Shown piece by piece: positions 1 through 8,673 of a stretch of DNA of 64,000 nt. The position numbers and the translations under genes are program-made. The first letter of the stretch is position 1. Every line of letters starts with the position of its first letter. The stretch lies in assembly GCA_964611335.1 (NCBI GenBank), contig CAZSXR010000001.1:806001-870000 (forward strand). The letters are read 5' to 3'. Source of the stretch: BOG-1112 sp964611335 (GTDB lineage: Bacteria > Bdellovibrionota_B > Oligoflexia > Oligoflexales > Bog-1112). Below the pieces are notes generated by a model that saw only the letters and a list, made by a program, of their open reading frames with translations, ran no database searches and was not told the DNA's origin.

Positions 1-1
1 A

Positions 2-1303
2 TGTGGAACTTACTTCGTAGGAGGTTCCGGTACATCCATAGATCCTTATCAAGTGGCAGATCGTGCAACTTTAGCAAACACAGCTTTATGTACAAGTTCC
101 ACAACCTATTTCTTACAAACAGACAATATTGACTTGGGTGGTTCAGGAAACCCTTGGACACCTATACAACTCTATGGTCAGTACAATGGGAGTGGATACA
201 ATATTACGGGACTCTATATAAGCAGTACAACAGGAAGCGGTGGTGCAAGTTTTGGTTTGTTCAGCACAATGAACACAGGTTCTAGTGTTTCCGATTTGAA
301 CCTTGTTTCTGTAAGTGTAACTGCAGCAGGTTTGAACGTCGGAGCCTTAGCAGGAAATGCTAGTGGTTCAGTAACGAATTGTACAGTGAGTGGAACAGTC
401 ACGACGGGTGCTGCTGCAATTTCTCAAAACGTGGTGATGGGAGGGCTTGTTGGAAATTTAGCGACAGGTGGAACGATTACGACTTCTAATTCAACAGCAA
501 GTGTATCGTGGGGGACGAGTACTTTATCAGGAACACGTACAGTGCAAGTGGGTGGGCTTGTTGGTAATACTTCAGGAACTTCCATTACACTCAGCTCTTA
601 TGTCGGTACGATCAGCGCAACCGAAGCGGTGGGAACGTTTACGCTCAATGCAGTTGGTGGATTGGTTGGTTCTGTTACAGCAGGATCTGTTTCACAGAAT
701 TATGCAATTCCTACAATGACAGTGACTCCAGGTACGTCCTTAGGACCTCAAGATATAGGTGGACTTGTAGGTCAAACAGCTGCAGGTATTACTCTGACAC
801 AAAATTATGCTTCAGGTTCTATCACTGTAACAAGGCCAGCAAGTACTGCAGTCTATAGTATAGGAGGTATGGTAGGTCTTGCTGGAACAACCAGTACTAT
901 TTCAAATTCCTATACGATGGTAACGATGAGTGTTACGACAGCAACAGCGACAGACTTTTACGGAGGTTTTGTAGGAAAGGCCGTTGCTATAACCGATTGC
1001 TATTCTGCGAATCCATCGATGTCGACAACGCAGGGTAACGCTTTTGCAAAGGCATCAGGTGTAACAGGTACCGTTACAACATCCTATTACGATTCTATTG
1101 TAGGCTTGCCTACTCAAGGAGCTATCACAGGTTTGAGTGCCATAACTCCTGCGAATATTGCAACGCAAGGAAGTTTTACAGGATTCGATTTCGCAACACC
1201 GATATGGAGAATGCCAAGTGCTAACCCACTTGCATCTCCGAATACAACTTTGAGTCCAGTCTTGAACTGGCAGTGCGGTTCGAATGGAATCACATGTATT
1301 TAA
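2..1303 (+). CDS. GLUG-repeat surface protein, 5' end cut by window
   Basis: The reading frame is open from base 2, so the gene begins upstream of the window. The visible part starts with CGTYFVGGSGTSIDPYQV, which matches an internal point (near base 2410) of the next gene. The rest is a low-complexity, Ser/Thr/Gly-rich chain with recurring GGLVGN and GGLVGQ motifs typical of GLUG repeats, found in bacterial surface and adhesin-like proteins. It ends at CGSNGITCI, where the downstream paralogue continues into an extra C-terminal domain, so this copy lacks that domain. It lies 14 nt upstream of its paralogue on the same strand and is probably co-transcribed. A surface or secreted role is inferred from the repeat family; ligand unknown. 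Confidence 0.8.
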   Translation, partial: CGTYFVGGSGTSIDPYQVADRATLANTALCTSSTTYFLQTDNIDLGGSGNPWTPIQLYGQYNGSGYNITGLYISSTTGSGGASFGLFSTMNTGSSVSDLNLVSVSVTAAGLNVGALAGNASGSVTNCTVSGTVTTGAAAISQNVVMGGLVGNLATGGTITTSNSTASVSWGTSTLSGTRTVQVGGLVGNTSGTSITLSSYVGTISATEAVGTFTLNAVGGLVGSVTAGSVSQNYAIPTMTVTPGTSLGPQDIGGLVGQTAAGITLTQNYASGSITVTRPASTAVYSIGGMVGLAGTTSTISNSYTMVTMSVTTATATDFYGGFVGKAVAITDCYSANPSMSTTQGNAFAKASGVTGTVTTSYYDSIVGLPTQGAITGLSAITPANIATQGSFTGFDFATPIWRMPSANPLASPNTTLSPVLNWQCGSNGITCI

Positions 1304-1317
1304 AGTGAGGATATTTT

Positions 1318-4173
1318 GTGAGCATAAGATTACACATCGATAATAGATCTACACGTCTGATTCTGACGTCCGTGTTTTGGATATCGATGCTTTCCCTTTT
1401 ACCTTTTGTAATCGATGCTTGTTCGAATGATGAAAATAATGATGCTTCGAGTTATGAAATACCTGTAAGTATTATAGATACAAATTCGCAAAGTTTAGAA
1501 ATTCAAAATTCAGATGAGAATTCTCTAGGTCTTGTTAATGGTACGAATCCTGCAGTGGCAGTTACAGGTTGTGCAAGTGGAAACACTCAACTTGCGCATA
1601 TTATTACGAGTACGGTCACACTGTTACTTAAAGATAAAAACTGTCTTGTAAGACTTGTAAGTTTTGTCTACTTAACAAACACCTATTCCGCAACGGCGAC
1701 AGGAGCTACAAACTTTACAACATGGTTAGCAAATGATACAGCGACTTTCGTAAATGTGAATACATCTACCGATACTTTGAAAGTTACTGTGACGGCTCAG
1801 GTTACTCAATCGGGTGTGTTGAATACCGACGTGGTGACTTATAATTTTCTTACGAGCACCTCTTCTACAACGCAGACTTTAGCAGCTCCTCTCATACAAA
1901 CAGGGGTTCCTCTTTCCGTTAGAGGAGTAACTCCAAACTTCACAATGGCCGCAGCGCGGTCTCTTTCTGTGAATGCAAATGGTTCCATAAATATGTCTTT
2001 CACTCTCGAGTGTGGGGTTACGCAAACGGGTTCTGGTGCAACGACTGCATGCAATGGTGTTTTGCTTCAATCTACAACACCAGTGTATTTGAATTATATA
2101 TTAGCTCCCGATATATACTCGCAAGGGGCCATTACAGCAGCTCAGCTTCTTACAGCTTTTTCAACTTATACTCCGACTAATATAGGAACCCTTGTAGTAG
2201 CCCCAGGGGGTAGTGATTTGAATGGAAACACTTTACCAAAAGGTGGCTTTTATACGAGCAATACGACGCCTCTCTCGACAGGATCTACACCTATTTATCC
2301 AAACAATACGAGTTATGTTTTTATGATGCAGCAAAAGGATGCGAGTGGAAATACCTTAGGCTACCTTTATTTTTACGTAGAAATACCTGCGTCTTTGTGG
2401 AAAGTGTCTGCATGTGGATCGTACTTTGCTGGAGGATCAGGAACTTCGATTGATCCTTACCAAGTCAATGATCAGACCACTCTTGCAAATACTGCATTGT
2501 GTGTAACATCGACCACTTATTTTATCCAAACAGGAAATATTACTCTTTCCGGTTCATGGACACCTATACCACTTTATGGTCAGTATGATGGAAACAATAA
2601 CAGCATTAGTGGTCTTTCCATCAATAGAACCACAGCGAGTGCTAGTGATGGTTTGTTTAGTACGGTCAATACAGGTGCAAGTATTTTGGACTTAACTATC
2701 AGCTCTGCAACTGTGAGTTCTTCAGGATCGAACATAGGAATTTTAGCGGGGAGTGTGAGTGGTTCTATTACGAACTGTATGACGAGAGGAACTGTTGCAA
2801 CACAGGGAACTATTGCAACGACTGTGGCAATGGGAGGTTTAATTGGATCCTTGGCAAGTGGCGGAACGGTTACAACTTCGGAATCGATTGCGAGTGTGAC
2901 ATGGGGGGCTACGACTTTAACAGGAACCACAGTTGATTTGGGTGGTCTTGTTGGAAACACTTCGGGGACTTCTATTACAAATAGTTATTATTTTGGAACT
3001 ATAACTGCAACGCAGCGTGTCGGTACCTTTGTAAGAAATGCCACGGGAGGGTTGGTCGGTGCTGTGAATGCCGGAACTGTAACGGGATCTTATGCAAGGG
3101 TGATCATGACAGTAAACCCTGCAACGTCTTTAGGAAGTAGTTATATGGGAGGCCTTGTAGGTTTTACAGCTGCAAGCATTACCCTTTCACAAAACTTTTC
3201 AGCAGGATCGATGACAGTTACACGAGCAAATAATGCTGCAGTCTATTATATAGGTGGTCATGTAGGATTAAACGGAACCTCCGGTACTATTTCGAATTCC
3301 TATAGTATGGTGACGATGAGCGTTACCACTGCTTTAGCAGCAGACTTCTACGGAGGCTTTCTTGGTAAAGGTGCTGCTGTAAGCACTTGCTATTCTGCAA
3401 ACCCAACTATGACAGCGACTCAAGGAAGTGCTTTTGTTGAACCTGCGGGAGTTACATCGATCACAAGCAGTTATTATTATGCAAACGGTAGTGTTGCTGC
3501 ACAGACGGCCATCACAGGTTTAACATCGTTAGCAAACTCGACACTGATGCAAACACAAGGATCTTTTACTGGTTTCGATTTTGTAACAACACCGATTTGG
3601 AAAATGCCTACTGTGAACCCCTTAACAGGTTATGCTTCGCCTCTCTTGAGTCCTGTTTTGAATTGGAGTTGTGGGCAATACGGAATTGCTTGCACAGGTT
3701 CCAGTCTCACGTCGGTGTTGACGAATGCAAGTTTTGAAACAGGAACTTTTTCTGGATCTTCACTTGATACATTTCCCTCAGGTGATACTTCCCTCAGCGG
3801 TTGGGCTATAGGTGGAAATAGTATAGATGTAGTGTTTACTGCTTGGACATCTTCAAATGCTTCTCGAAGTATTGATCTCAATGGAACTACTACTGGTTCG
3901 ATGAGTCAAACCGTCGTAACTACTCCAGGAACAACATATACCTTACTCTTTGATCTCGCAGAGAACCCATCTGGTCCTACAGTAGCAACAATGACAGTCA
4001 GTGCAGGGACCAATGTAGAATATTACAATATCGCAGTTGCAGGTAGAACGACGAGTGTCATGGGTTGGACTACCAATGCATTTACGTTTACAGCGAGTGG
4101 TACTTCCACGACTATTACATTCACTAGCACTACATCTGGTGGTGCTGGCCCCGCAATTGACAACCTCCGTTAA
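1318..4173 (+). CDS. Large GLUG-repeat lipoprotein with choice-of-anchor-like C-terminal domain
   Basis: The 951-residue protein starts with GTG, preceded by a GTGAGG Shine-Dalgarno site about 7 nt upstream. The N-terminus has a hydrophobic segment followed by IDAC, a slightly non-canonical lipobox, so it is probably exported and perhaps lipid-anchored. Residues 40-360 are unrecognised. Residues 365-795 are GLUG-type repeats (GGLVGN, GGLIGS, GGLVGF) beginning with CGSYFAGGSGTSIDPYQV and are clearly homologous to the preceding gene. The last 150 residues (from about TNASFETG) resemble the choice-of-anchor C/DUF642 jelly-roll domains of secreted proteins. The tandem arrangement indicates duplication of a surface protein. 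A role in adhesion or surface display is inference. Confidence 0.82.
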   Translation: MSIRLHIDNRSTRLILTSVFWISMLSLLPFVIDACSNDENNDASSYEIPVSIIDTNSQSLEIQNSDENSLGLVNGTNPAVAVTGCASGNTQLAHIITSTVTLLLKDKNCLVRLVSFVYLTNTYSATATGATNFTTWLANDTATFVNVNTSTDTLKVTVTAQVTQSGVLNTDVVTYNFLTSTSSTTQTLAAPLIQTGVPLSVRGVTPNFTMAAARSLSVNANGSINMSFTLECGVTQTGSGATTACNGVLLQSTTPVYLNYILAPDIYSQGAITAAQLLTAFSTYTPTNIGTLVVAPGGSDLNGNTLPKGGFYTSNTTPLSTGSTPIYPNNTSYVFMMQQKDASGNTLGYLYFYVEIPASLWKVSACGSYFAGGSGTSIDPYQVNDQTTLANTALCVTSTTYFIQTGNITLSGSWTPIPLYGQYDGNNNSISGLSINRTTASASDGLFSTVNTGASILDLTISSATVSSSGSNIGILAGSVSGSITNCMTRGTVATQGTIATTVAMGGLIGSLASGGTVTTSESIASVTWGATTLTGTTVDLGGLVGNTSGTSITNSYYFGTITATQRVGTFVRNATGGLVGAVNAGTVTGSYARVIMTVNPATSLGSSYMGGLVGFTAASITLSQNFSAGSMTVTRANNAAVYYIGGHVGLNGTSGTISNSYSMVTMSVTTALAADFYGGFLGKGAAVSTCYSANPTMTATQGSAFVEPAGVTSITSSYYYANGSVAAQTAITGLTSLANSTLMQTQGSFTGFDFVTTPIWKMPTVNPLTGYASPLLSPVLNWSCGQYGIACTGSSLTSVLTNASFETGTFSGSSLDTFPSGDTSLSGWAIGGNSIDVVFTAWTSSNASRSIDLNGTTTGSMSQTVVTTPGTTYTLLFDLAENPSGPTVATMTVSAGTNVEYYNIAVAGRTTSVMGWTTNAFTFTASGTSTTITFTSTTSGGAGPAIDNLR

Positions 4174-4209
4174 TTGTAGCTCATGCAAAGCGTTCAAAAA
4201 GACCTTTGA

Positions 4210-4259
4210 TTAGCAAAGATACTGTGATTCGAAAACATTATGATCTTACAGTTTGCTAA
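4210..4259. terminator. Weak bidirectional hairpin between convergent genes
   Basis: TTAGCAAA (4210-4217) plus CTGT pairs with ACAG plus TTTGCTAA (4252-4259), leaving a 4-nt bulge and an AT-rich loop. It sits between the convergent ends of the GLUG gene and the sugar ABC ATPase, so a shared terminator is plausible. The stem is AT-rich, so the call is weak. Confidence 0.4.
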
Positions 4260-4260
4260 A

Positions 4261-4995
4261 CTACAACTCTGAATTTAGTGCATTCGCACACTTTTGCTCA
4301 TCTATCGGTGCACACATTTTTGCAATCAAATGCCCTTTACGCAATATCAAAACTTTATGTACCAATTCCTTAATATGATGCAAAGAATGCGTGATAAAAA
4401 TCACAGACAATCCACTCTGACTCGCATTTGCAATCAGATTCAAAACTTCTTGAGTTTGCTTCAAAGACAAAGCACTTGTAGGCTCATCTAAAATTAATAA
4501 TTTCGCTCCGAAGTAACGTGCGCGTGCAATGGCAATGGCTTGTCGTTCTCCTCCCGACAAATAAGAAACGGGAAGTTCAGGATTTAAAGTCCGCGAGATT
4601 TTCATCTCACTTAATTTTTCTTTTACGACTTCGTTCATAAATTTTAAATCTAAAACGCCAAACTTTTTCTTAAGTTCTCTTCCTAAAAAGAAATTGCGTG
4701 CAATAGACAAAGTATCGACCAAACCTAAATGTTGATAAACCGTTTGTATGCCTATGGATCGTGAAATCTTCGGATTAAATTTTTCAAAGGCTATACTCTG
4801 TCCTTCCCATGTCATCTGTCCTGAACTCGGACGATGATAACCCGAAATAATTTTGATAAGTGAAGATTTTCCAGCTCCATTGTCTCCCAGAAGTGCAAGA
4901 ACTTCCCCTTTTTTAATTTCGAAATCTATGTTTGATAAAATCTGATGATTCCCGATTTGAAGCGAAATGTTTTTCAAAATCAAACGTGAATTCAT
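4261..4995 (-). CDS. Sugar (probably inositol) ABC importer, ATP-binding subunit
   Basis: A 244-residue ATPase of the carbohydrate-uptake (CUT2) type, energising import through the permease encoded upstream. Walker A is GDNGAGKSS (residues 36-44), the signature is LSGGERQ and Walker B is LLILDEPTSAL, all intact, with THS as the H-loop. It has only one ABC domain, whereas RbsA/XylG-type CUT2 ATPases usually carry two in about 500 residues; this resembles FrcA-like single-domain forms. It overlaps the permease gene by 4 nt (ATGA), indicating translational coupling, and is the last gene of the inositol operon. Inositol as substrate is inferred from the operon. Confidence 0.9.
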   Translation of the reverse strand: MNSRLILKNISLQIGNHQILSNIDFEIKKGEVLALLGDNGAGKSSLIKIISGYHRPSSGQMTWEGQSIAFEKFNPKISRSIGIQTVYQHLGLVDTLSIARNFFLGRELKKKFGVLDLKFMNEVVKEKLSEMKISRTLNPELPVSYLSGGERQAIAIARARYFGAKLLILDEPTSALSLKQTQEVLNLIANASQSGLSVIFITHSLHHIKELVHKVLILRKGHLIAKMCAPIDEQKCANALNSEL

Positions 4996-5969
4996 GAAGG
5001 AATCCTTAGAATTTTTTGCAGACGCCCGTTCATCAAAACCGCAACTACAATAATCAATCCAACAAAGGTTCTAAACCAATAATTTGAAATTCCTGCTTGC
5101 ACCAAACCCGTTGTGAGTACTCCCATGATTAAAGTGCCAATGACAGTACCCAGTATAGTACCGCTTCCACCTGTTAAAGCTGTTCCGCCAACCACTGCAA
5201 TCGCTATAGCTTTCAATTGGTATTGATCTCCCGCTAAAGGAGAAATACTTTCCAGGTGTGAAAACTGTACAAGTGCAGCGAGTGCCGATAAAAATCCCGT
5301 CAAAGCAAAACAAAAGATTTTAACCCATGACGTCCTCACACCCATTGCAAAAGCTGCTTGCTCATTTCCTCCGCTTGCGAGTATCCAATTTCCCAAAGGG
5401 TGTTTTTTTAAGAGAAACATAAAAAACAAAGCTAAAAATATCCACAGGACAAAAGACCATCGAAATCCAAATACAATTTCATATGAAAGCCATTTAAACC
5501 CTGCTTTCTGATCTATGTCTGAAATGGGAAAACCATTGGTCATGACAAGCACGCATCCTTGCCAAAATAGCATTGAACCTAATGTAACGATGAAAGAAGG
5601 TAACTTCGTCGTGACTGTAATAAAACCATTCACAAATCCAATGAAAGATCCTAAAGACAAGGAAAGAATGGCAGCACTGATAGGATGCAATCCCCACATC
5701 AAATTTGCATTGGCAAATAAAACACCGGAAATTGCAAAAATCGATCCGACAGAGAGGTCGATTTCTCCACAAATCATAAGAAGTGTTATACCTAAAGCTA
5801 AGATTCCTATCTCTGTAGAGGATGTGATCAAAGCTCCCCATGTTTCTAAAGAGAGAAAGTTCTTAGAAAAAAATGAAAAAACTAAAATAAGAAACAACAA
5901 CGCTAGAAAACTTCCCATCTCTTGTCTTTTCACATACCCTCCCGCGGCAATCTTTGCGAACTTGCCCAT
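4992..5969 (-). CDS. Sugar ABC importer permease, RbsC family
   Basis: A 325-residue, very hydrophobic protein with about 8-10 membrane segments. The family hallmark GEIDLSVGSIFAISGV is present, as is a later GGTALTGGSGTILGT segment typical of RbsC/FrcC/XylH permeases of CUT2 importers. It would form the inner-membrane channel with the ATPase downstream (4-nt overlap) and the binding protein upstream (20-nt gap). Start: ATG at 5969 has only a weak ribosome site; the charged N-terminus before the first membrane segment fits. Its position directly after iolB in the operon makes myo-inositol or a related cyclitol the likely cargo. Confidence 0.9.
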   Translation of the reverse strand: MGKFAKIAAGGYVKRQEMGSFLALLFLILVFSFFSKNFLSLETWGALITSSTEIGILALGITLLMICGEIDLSVGSIFAISGVLFANANLMWGLHPISAAILSLSLGSFIGFVNGFITVTTKLPSFIVTLGSMLFWQGCVLVMTNGFPISDIDQKAGFKWLSYEIVFGFRWSFVLWIFLALFFMFLLKKHPLGNWILASGGNEQAAFAMGVRTSWVKIFCFALTGFLSALAALVQFSHLESISPLAGDQYQLKAIAIAVVGGTALTGGSGTILGTVIGTLIMGVLTTGLVQAGISNYWFRTFVGLIIVVAVLMNGRLQKILRIPS

Positions 5970-5989
5970 CGTAGCTCAGCAAAACTGGA

Positions 5990-6904
5990 TCAGCGTAGCC
6001 CCTTTTTAACCAATTCAAAGACACTATCAGCATTTTCCAAAGAGACGAATGAGCCACCCGTGTCTATATTGCGAGTTTGTTCATTCTTTCTTAATAAAAG
6101 AACAAGTTGCTCTATACTTTTGTAAGTTTGCTGGTAAGGTTGCTGATCTATAGTAAACGCAATTAAACCTTCTTTGATAAGTTGAATGGTAAAAGAGCTG
6201 AGATCGAAAGTGACTATATACAAATGCTTGTCTTTGAAATAACGTCCGATGCCTTCGGCACAAGGGGGTCCTAAACAGAATATAGTGGAAGTATCGGGAA
6301 AGTGCTTGAGATGACTTTCTAGAGACGAAGCTATAGTTGATACATCAGCGCTTACATCTATTTTTTCGACGGGTATATTATGATGTGTTATCACTTCGTA
6401 AATACCACGTTGTCTGTTTTCTAAACCATTGTGACCTGGTTGGTGATTTGCTATCACAACACGATTTTTTATACGACCACTTGCGTAAGCATGCTCTGCA
6501 ACTTTTTTGCCAGCTTCATAATCATCCATTCCTACAAATGCATGATAGTGATTTTTGAAAGTATCTTTCGGTCTAGAATTAACAGCAATGACGGGAATTT
6601 TCAAAGTCTCTGCTTTTTTTAAACTTCGAGAAAATGCTAAATCGTTGGGTATAGTCAATGCGATTGCGTCAGGTTTGGAAGCGATGACGGCATCAAGAAT
6701 TTCGATCTGTCTTGAAATATCATTGGGACTTTCAGGTGCCATGAAATGAACTTGTGCTTTAAAGTCTTCTCCCGCTTGCGTGCATCCTTTATAAGCAACA
6801 TTCCAAAAGGAATCTCCTGCGCCTGCATGGGAGATAAAATAAATTTTTTCATTTTTTGCATAAGCTGTGTTTATAAAAAGGAAAAAGATAAGAATTTTCC
6901 TCAA
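5990..6904 (-). CDS. Periplasmic sugar-binding protein of the ABC importer
   Basis: A 304-residue type-I periplasmic binding protein (Peripla_BP_4/RbsB-like). It begins with a short signal peptide (MRKILIFFLFINTAYA), then an N-terminal lobe with the family's DAIALTIPND-like strand and a C-terminal lobe ending near VTFDLSS. It would capture the sugar and deliver it to the permease encoded next. The start is TTG, overlapping the iolB stop as TTGA, so translation is coupled to iolB. Embedding of the binding protein, permease and ATPase genes behind iolB strongly suggests an inositol importer, but binding residues cannot be assigned to a specific sugar from sequence alone. Confidence 0.88.
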   Translation of the reverse strand: MRKILIFFLFINTAYAKNEKIYFISHAGAGDSFWNVAYKGCTQAGEDFKAQVHFMAPESPNDISRQIEILDAVIASKPDAIALTIPNDLAFSRSLKKAETLKIPVIAVNSRPKDTFKNHYHAFVGMDDYEAGKKVAEHAYASGRIKNRVVIANHQPGHNGLENRQRGIYEVITHHNIPVEKIDVSADVSTIASSLESHLKHFPDTSTIFCLGPPCAEGIGRYFKDKHLYIVTFDLSSFTIQLIKEGLIAFTIDQQPYQQTYKSIEQLVLLLRKNEQTRNIDTGGSFVSLENADSVFELVKKGLR

Positions 6905-7632
6905 CTCAACACCTCATCATATGGTTTTGTATATTCAAATCCAGTGTAGGGTGTATCACCATGTCGTACAGCCCATAAATAGTACATGGTATAACCCGGA
7001 GCAGAAACCTGTGCATGATCTTTTCCCCCCGGAATATGCAATAAATCTTGATCCTGAATCCTGTAAACATCCTCTCCACATTGTCCGAAAGCAAAGCCTG
7101 TTTTGGGTTCCATCTCGTAATAATATATTTCTTCTTGTTCATGATGATGGGGAGGATAACTGCTCCATCGTCCTGGGAAAGCAATGACTTCACCTAAAAC
7201 TAATTTAGCTTCCTTCGGAGCATTGTGACTGTCAAAAACTGTCCTCACTAAACGATAGCAGGTATCGTTTAAAATTCCCTTTCCCCTATGTTCTACAGAA
7301 ATATCCTTCGCTTCATAAAATCTAGACTCAAATTTCACGTCATTCTTTGTAGAAACAATTGCAAATCGACATCCACCTTCAACCCTAATCGTATCTCCGC
7401 AACTCAAATGAAAAACACTTGGATTCTCATCTTTCCAATGTTTGCGTTTAACTCTTATGCTTTCACCATGAAAATGAACCTGAGCATTTCCCTCAAGCAG
7501 GAGTAGTGCACTTTCTCTCTCCCTCCCATCCCACTCAAAATTCCCCTCTTTCAATTCAAAATGCATCTCACCACATAATTTCCAAAATTCACGTTGCTTA
7601 TAAAGACTCAAGTCGCATTCCTTTCCTACCAA
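6901..7632 (-). CDS. iolB: 5-deoxy-glucuronate isomerase
   Basis: IolB isomerises 5-deoxy-D-glucuronate to 2-deoxy-5-keto-D-gluconate (DKG) in myo-inositol catabolism. The 243-residue bicupin has the metal-binding motif PPHHHEQEEIYYYE in the second half and the downstream GKDHAQVSAPGYTMYYLW segment typical of the family. It is slightly shorter than common IolB proteins (about 270), mostly at the N-terminus. The start appears to be TTG at 7632 with no strong ribosome site; the nearby ATG is out of frame and soon stops, so the exact start is uncertain. It lies 18 nt after the transaldolase-family gene and overlaps the binding-protein gene by 4 nt. Confidence 0.93.
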   Translation of the reverse strand: MVGKECDLSLYKQREFWKLCGEMHFELKEGNFEWDGRERESALLLLEGNAQVHFHGESIRVKRKHWKDENPSVFHLSCGDTIRVEGGCRFAIVSTKNDVKFESRFYEAKDISVEHRGKGILNDTCYRLVRTVFDSHNAPKEAKLVLGEVIAFPGRWSSYPPHHHEQEEIYYYEMEPKTGFAFGQCGEDVYRIQDQDLLHIPGGKDHAQVSAPGYTMYYLWAVRHGDTPYTGFEYTKPYDEVLS

Positions 7633-7650
7633 TGCTCAGCTACTGAAAGC

Positions 7651-8673
7651 TTACAAGCTTAAACCGCGAACCCATTTCACCAAATCATCTTGTCCATTCA
7701 GAAACTGCATCAAAGTATTTTTTGTCGGAACCAATTTATTAAAGTCTCTAAAATTCAAACTCATCAAATCTTTAAACGCAGTGACTCTCTCTAATTCATC
7801 CATAATCTCATCGGAGATAGGATTCTGTAGTTTTCTTCTAAGTTCAACTTTCGAAAGATCAAAACTCTTCCACCACAGATACGGAATAGAAAGCACTACC
7901 CCGTCTCCAACCAATTCCGTCCAATGCATCTGATGTCTATAAGCAGCAGACAACAATTTTACAGTTTCAAAACCTTGTTTTTGAAACTCCTTATAAGCCT
8001 CTTTGAAAACCGCAATCCCAGACCATAAAGGAGTCACAGGGTTTAAAGAAAGCTCCTGCCTTGTGATTTCGTTGCGAATATAATCTTCAACTCTACCCAC
8101 CATCACAGTGACATAGGAATTTGTTTTCCTTCCACTTTTTCTTATCCCGCGATCAATAGCTTCCGCACTTGCTAGAGCTTGTGAGACAGAAAAGCTTACA
8201 GTTGCATTCACTGAAATTCCCAAGGAACTTAACTCTTCCATTGCATGAATTCCCGTTTCTGTTGCGGGAACTTTCACTGAAATATTTGGAGCCAAATCTG
8301 CAAGTTCTTTTCCTTGCTTCACCATTTCGCTAGTGCTTTTATACAAATAAGGATTCACTTGCAGTGAAATCCTTCCTTGTTTGCCGTCTGATTTCTCATA
8401 AATAGGCAACAATATTTCAGCAGCTTTTTTTCCCGCAAATTTCACAAGCATCCATGCTATATCTTGATCACTTGCATCCGCATGTTCTCTTAAGAAGTTT
8501 CTTGCAATAATTCCCCAGTAATCCTGCTGACGACTTATAGCCTGGTAAACAATAACAGGATTGCATGTAGCGCCTACAGCTCCATAATTCACAGCCTCAT
8601 GCAAATGTTCTAAATCGCAAGAGTCATTCCAAAACTCTGCTCCCAATTGCAAAGTCTCTCGCATCTTACTCAT
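7651..8673 (-). CDS. Transaldolase-family protein embedded in the inositol operon
   Basis: A 340-residue Schiff-base (class I) TIM-barrel protein of the transaldolase family. Visible family motifs are ATCNPVIV (residues 35-42), ISLQVNPYLY (102-111), ISVKVPATETG with the presumed Schiff-base lysine K134, NATVSFS (156-162) and VTVMVGRVEDY. Aligning by eye with E. coli TalB, the catalytic Glu of the STEVD motif is Gln here (Q105), the residue found in fructose-6-phosphate aldolases. The gene overlaps iolE by 4 nt and precedes iolB, and the DKG kinase (iolC) and aldolase (iolJ) genes are absent from the window. I infer that it may cleave DKG, or transfer its three-carbon ketose end. Family assignment is firm; the substrate is a hypothesis. 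Confidence 0.88.
   Translation of the reverse strand: MSKMRETLQLGAEFWNDSCDLEHLHEAVNYGAVGATCNPVIVYQAISRQQDYWGIIARNFLREHADASDQDIAWMLVKFAGKKAAEILLPIYEKSDGKQGRISLQVNPYLYKSTSEMVKQGKELADLAPNISVKVPATETGIHAMEELSSLGISVNATVSFSVSQALASAEAIDRGIRKSGRKTNSYVTVMVGRVEDYIRNEITRQELSLNPVTPLWSGIAVFKEAYKEFQKQGFETVKLLSAAYRHQMHWTELVGDGVVLSIPYLWWKSFDLSKVELRRKLQNPISDEIMDELERVTAFKDLMSLNFRDFNKLVPTKNTLMQFLNGQDDLVKWVRGLSL

Noticed and set aside
1270..1290. tRNA-like GGTTCGAATGG sequence
   Set aside because: It is inside a coding repeat and has no cloverleaf around it. No tRNA gene was found in any intergenic space.
1..4173. Antisense frames of 60-130 codons inside the GLUG genes
   Set aside because: They follow the low-complexity repeats, lack ribosome sites and are fully inside the strong sense frames.
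4261..4995. Truncated RbsA (second ABC domain lost)
   Set aside because: The single domain is intact and ends cleanly; single-domain CUT2 ATPases are known.
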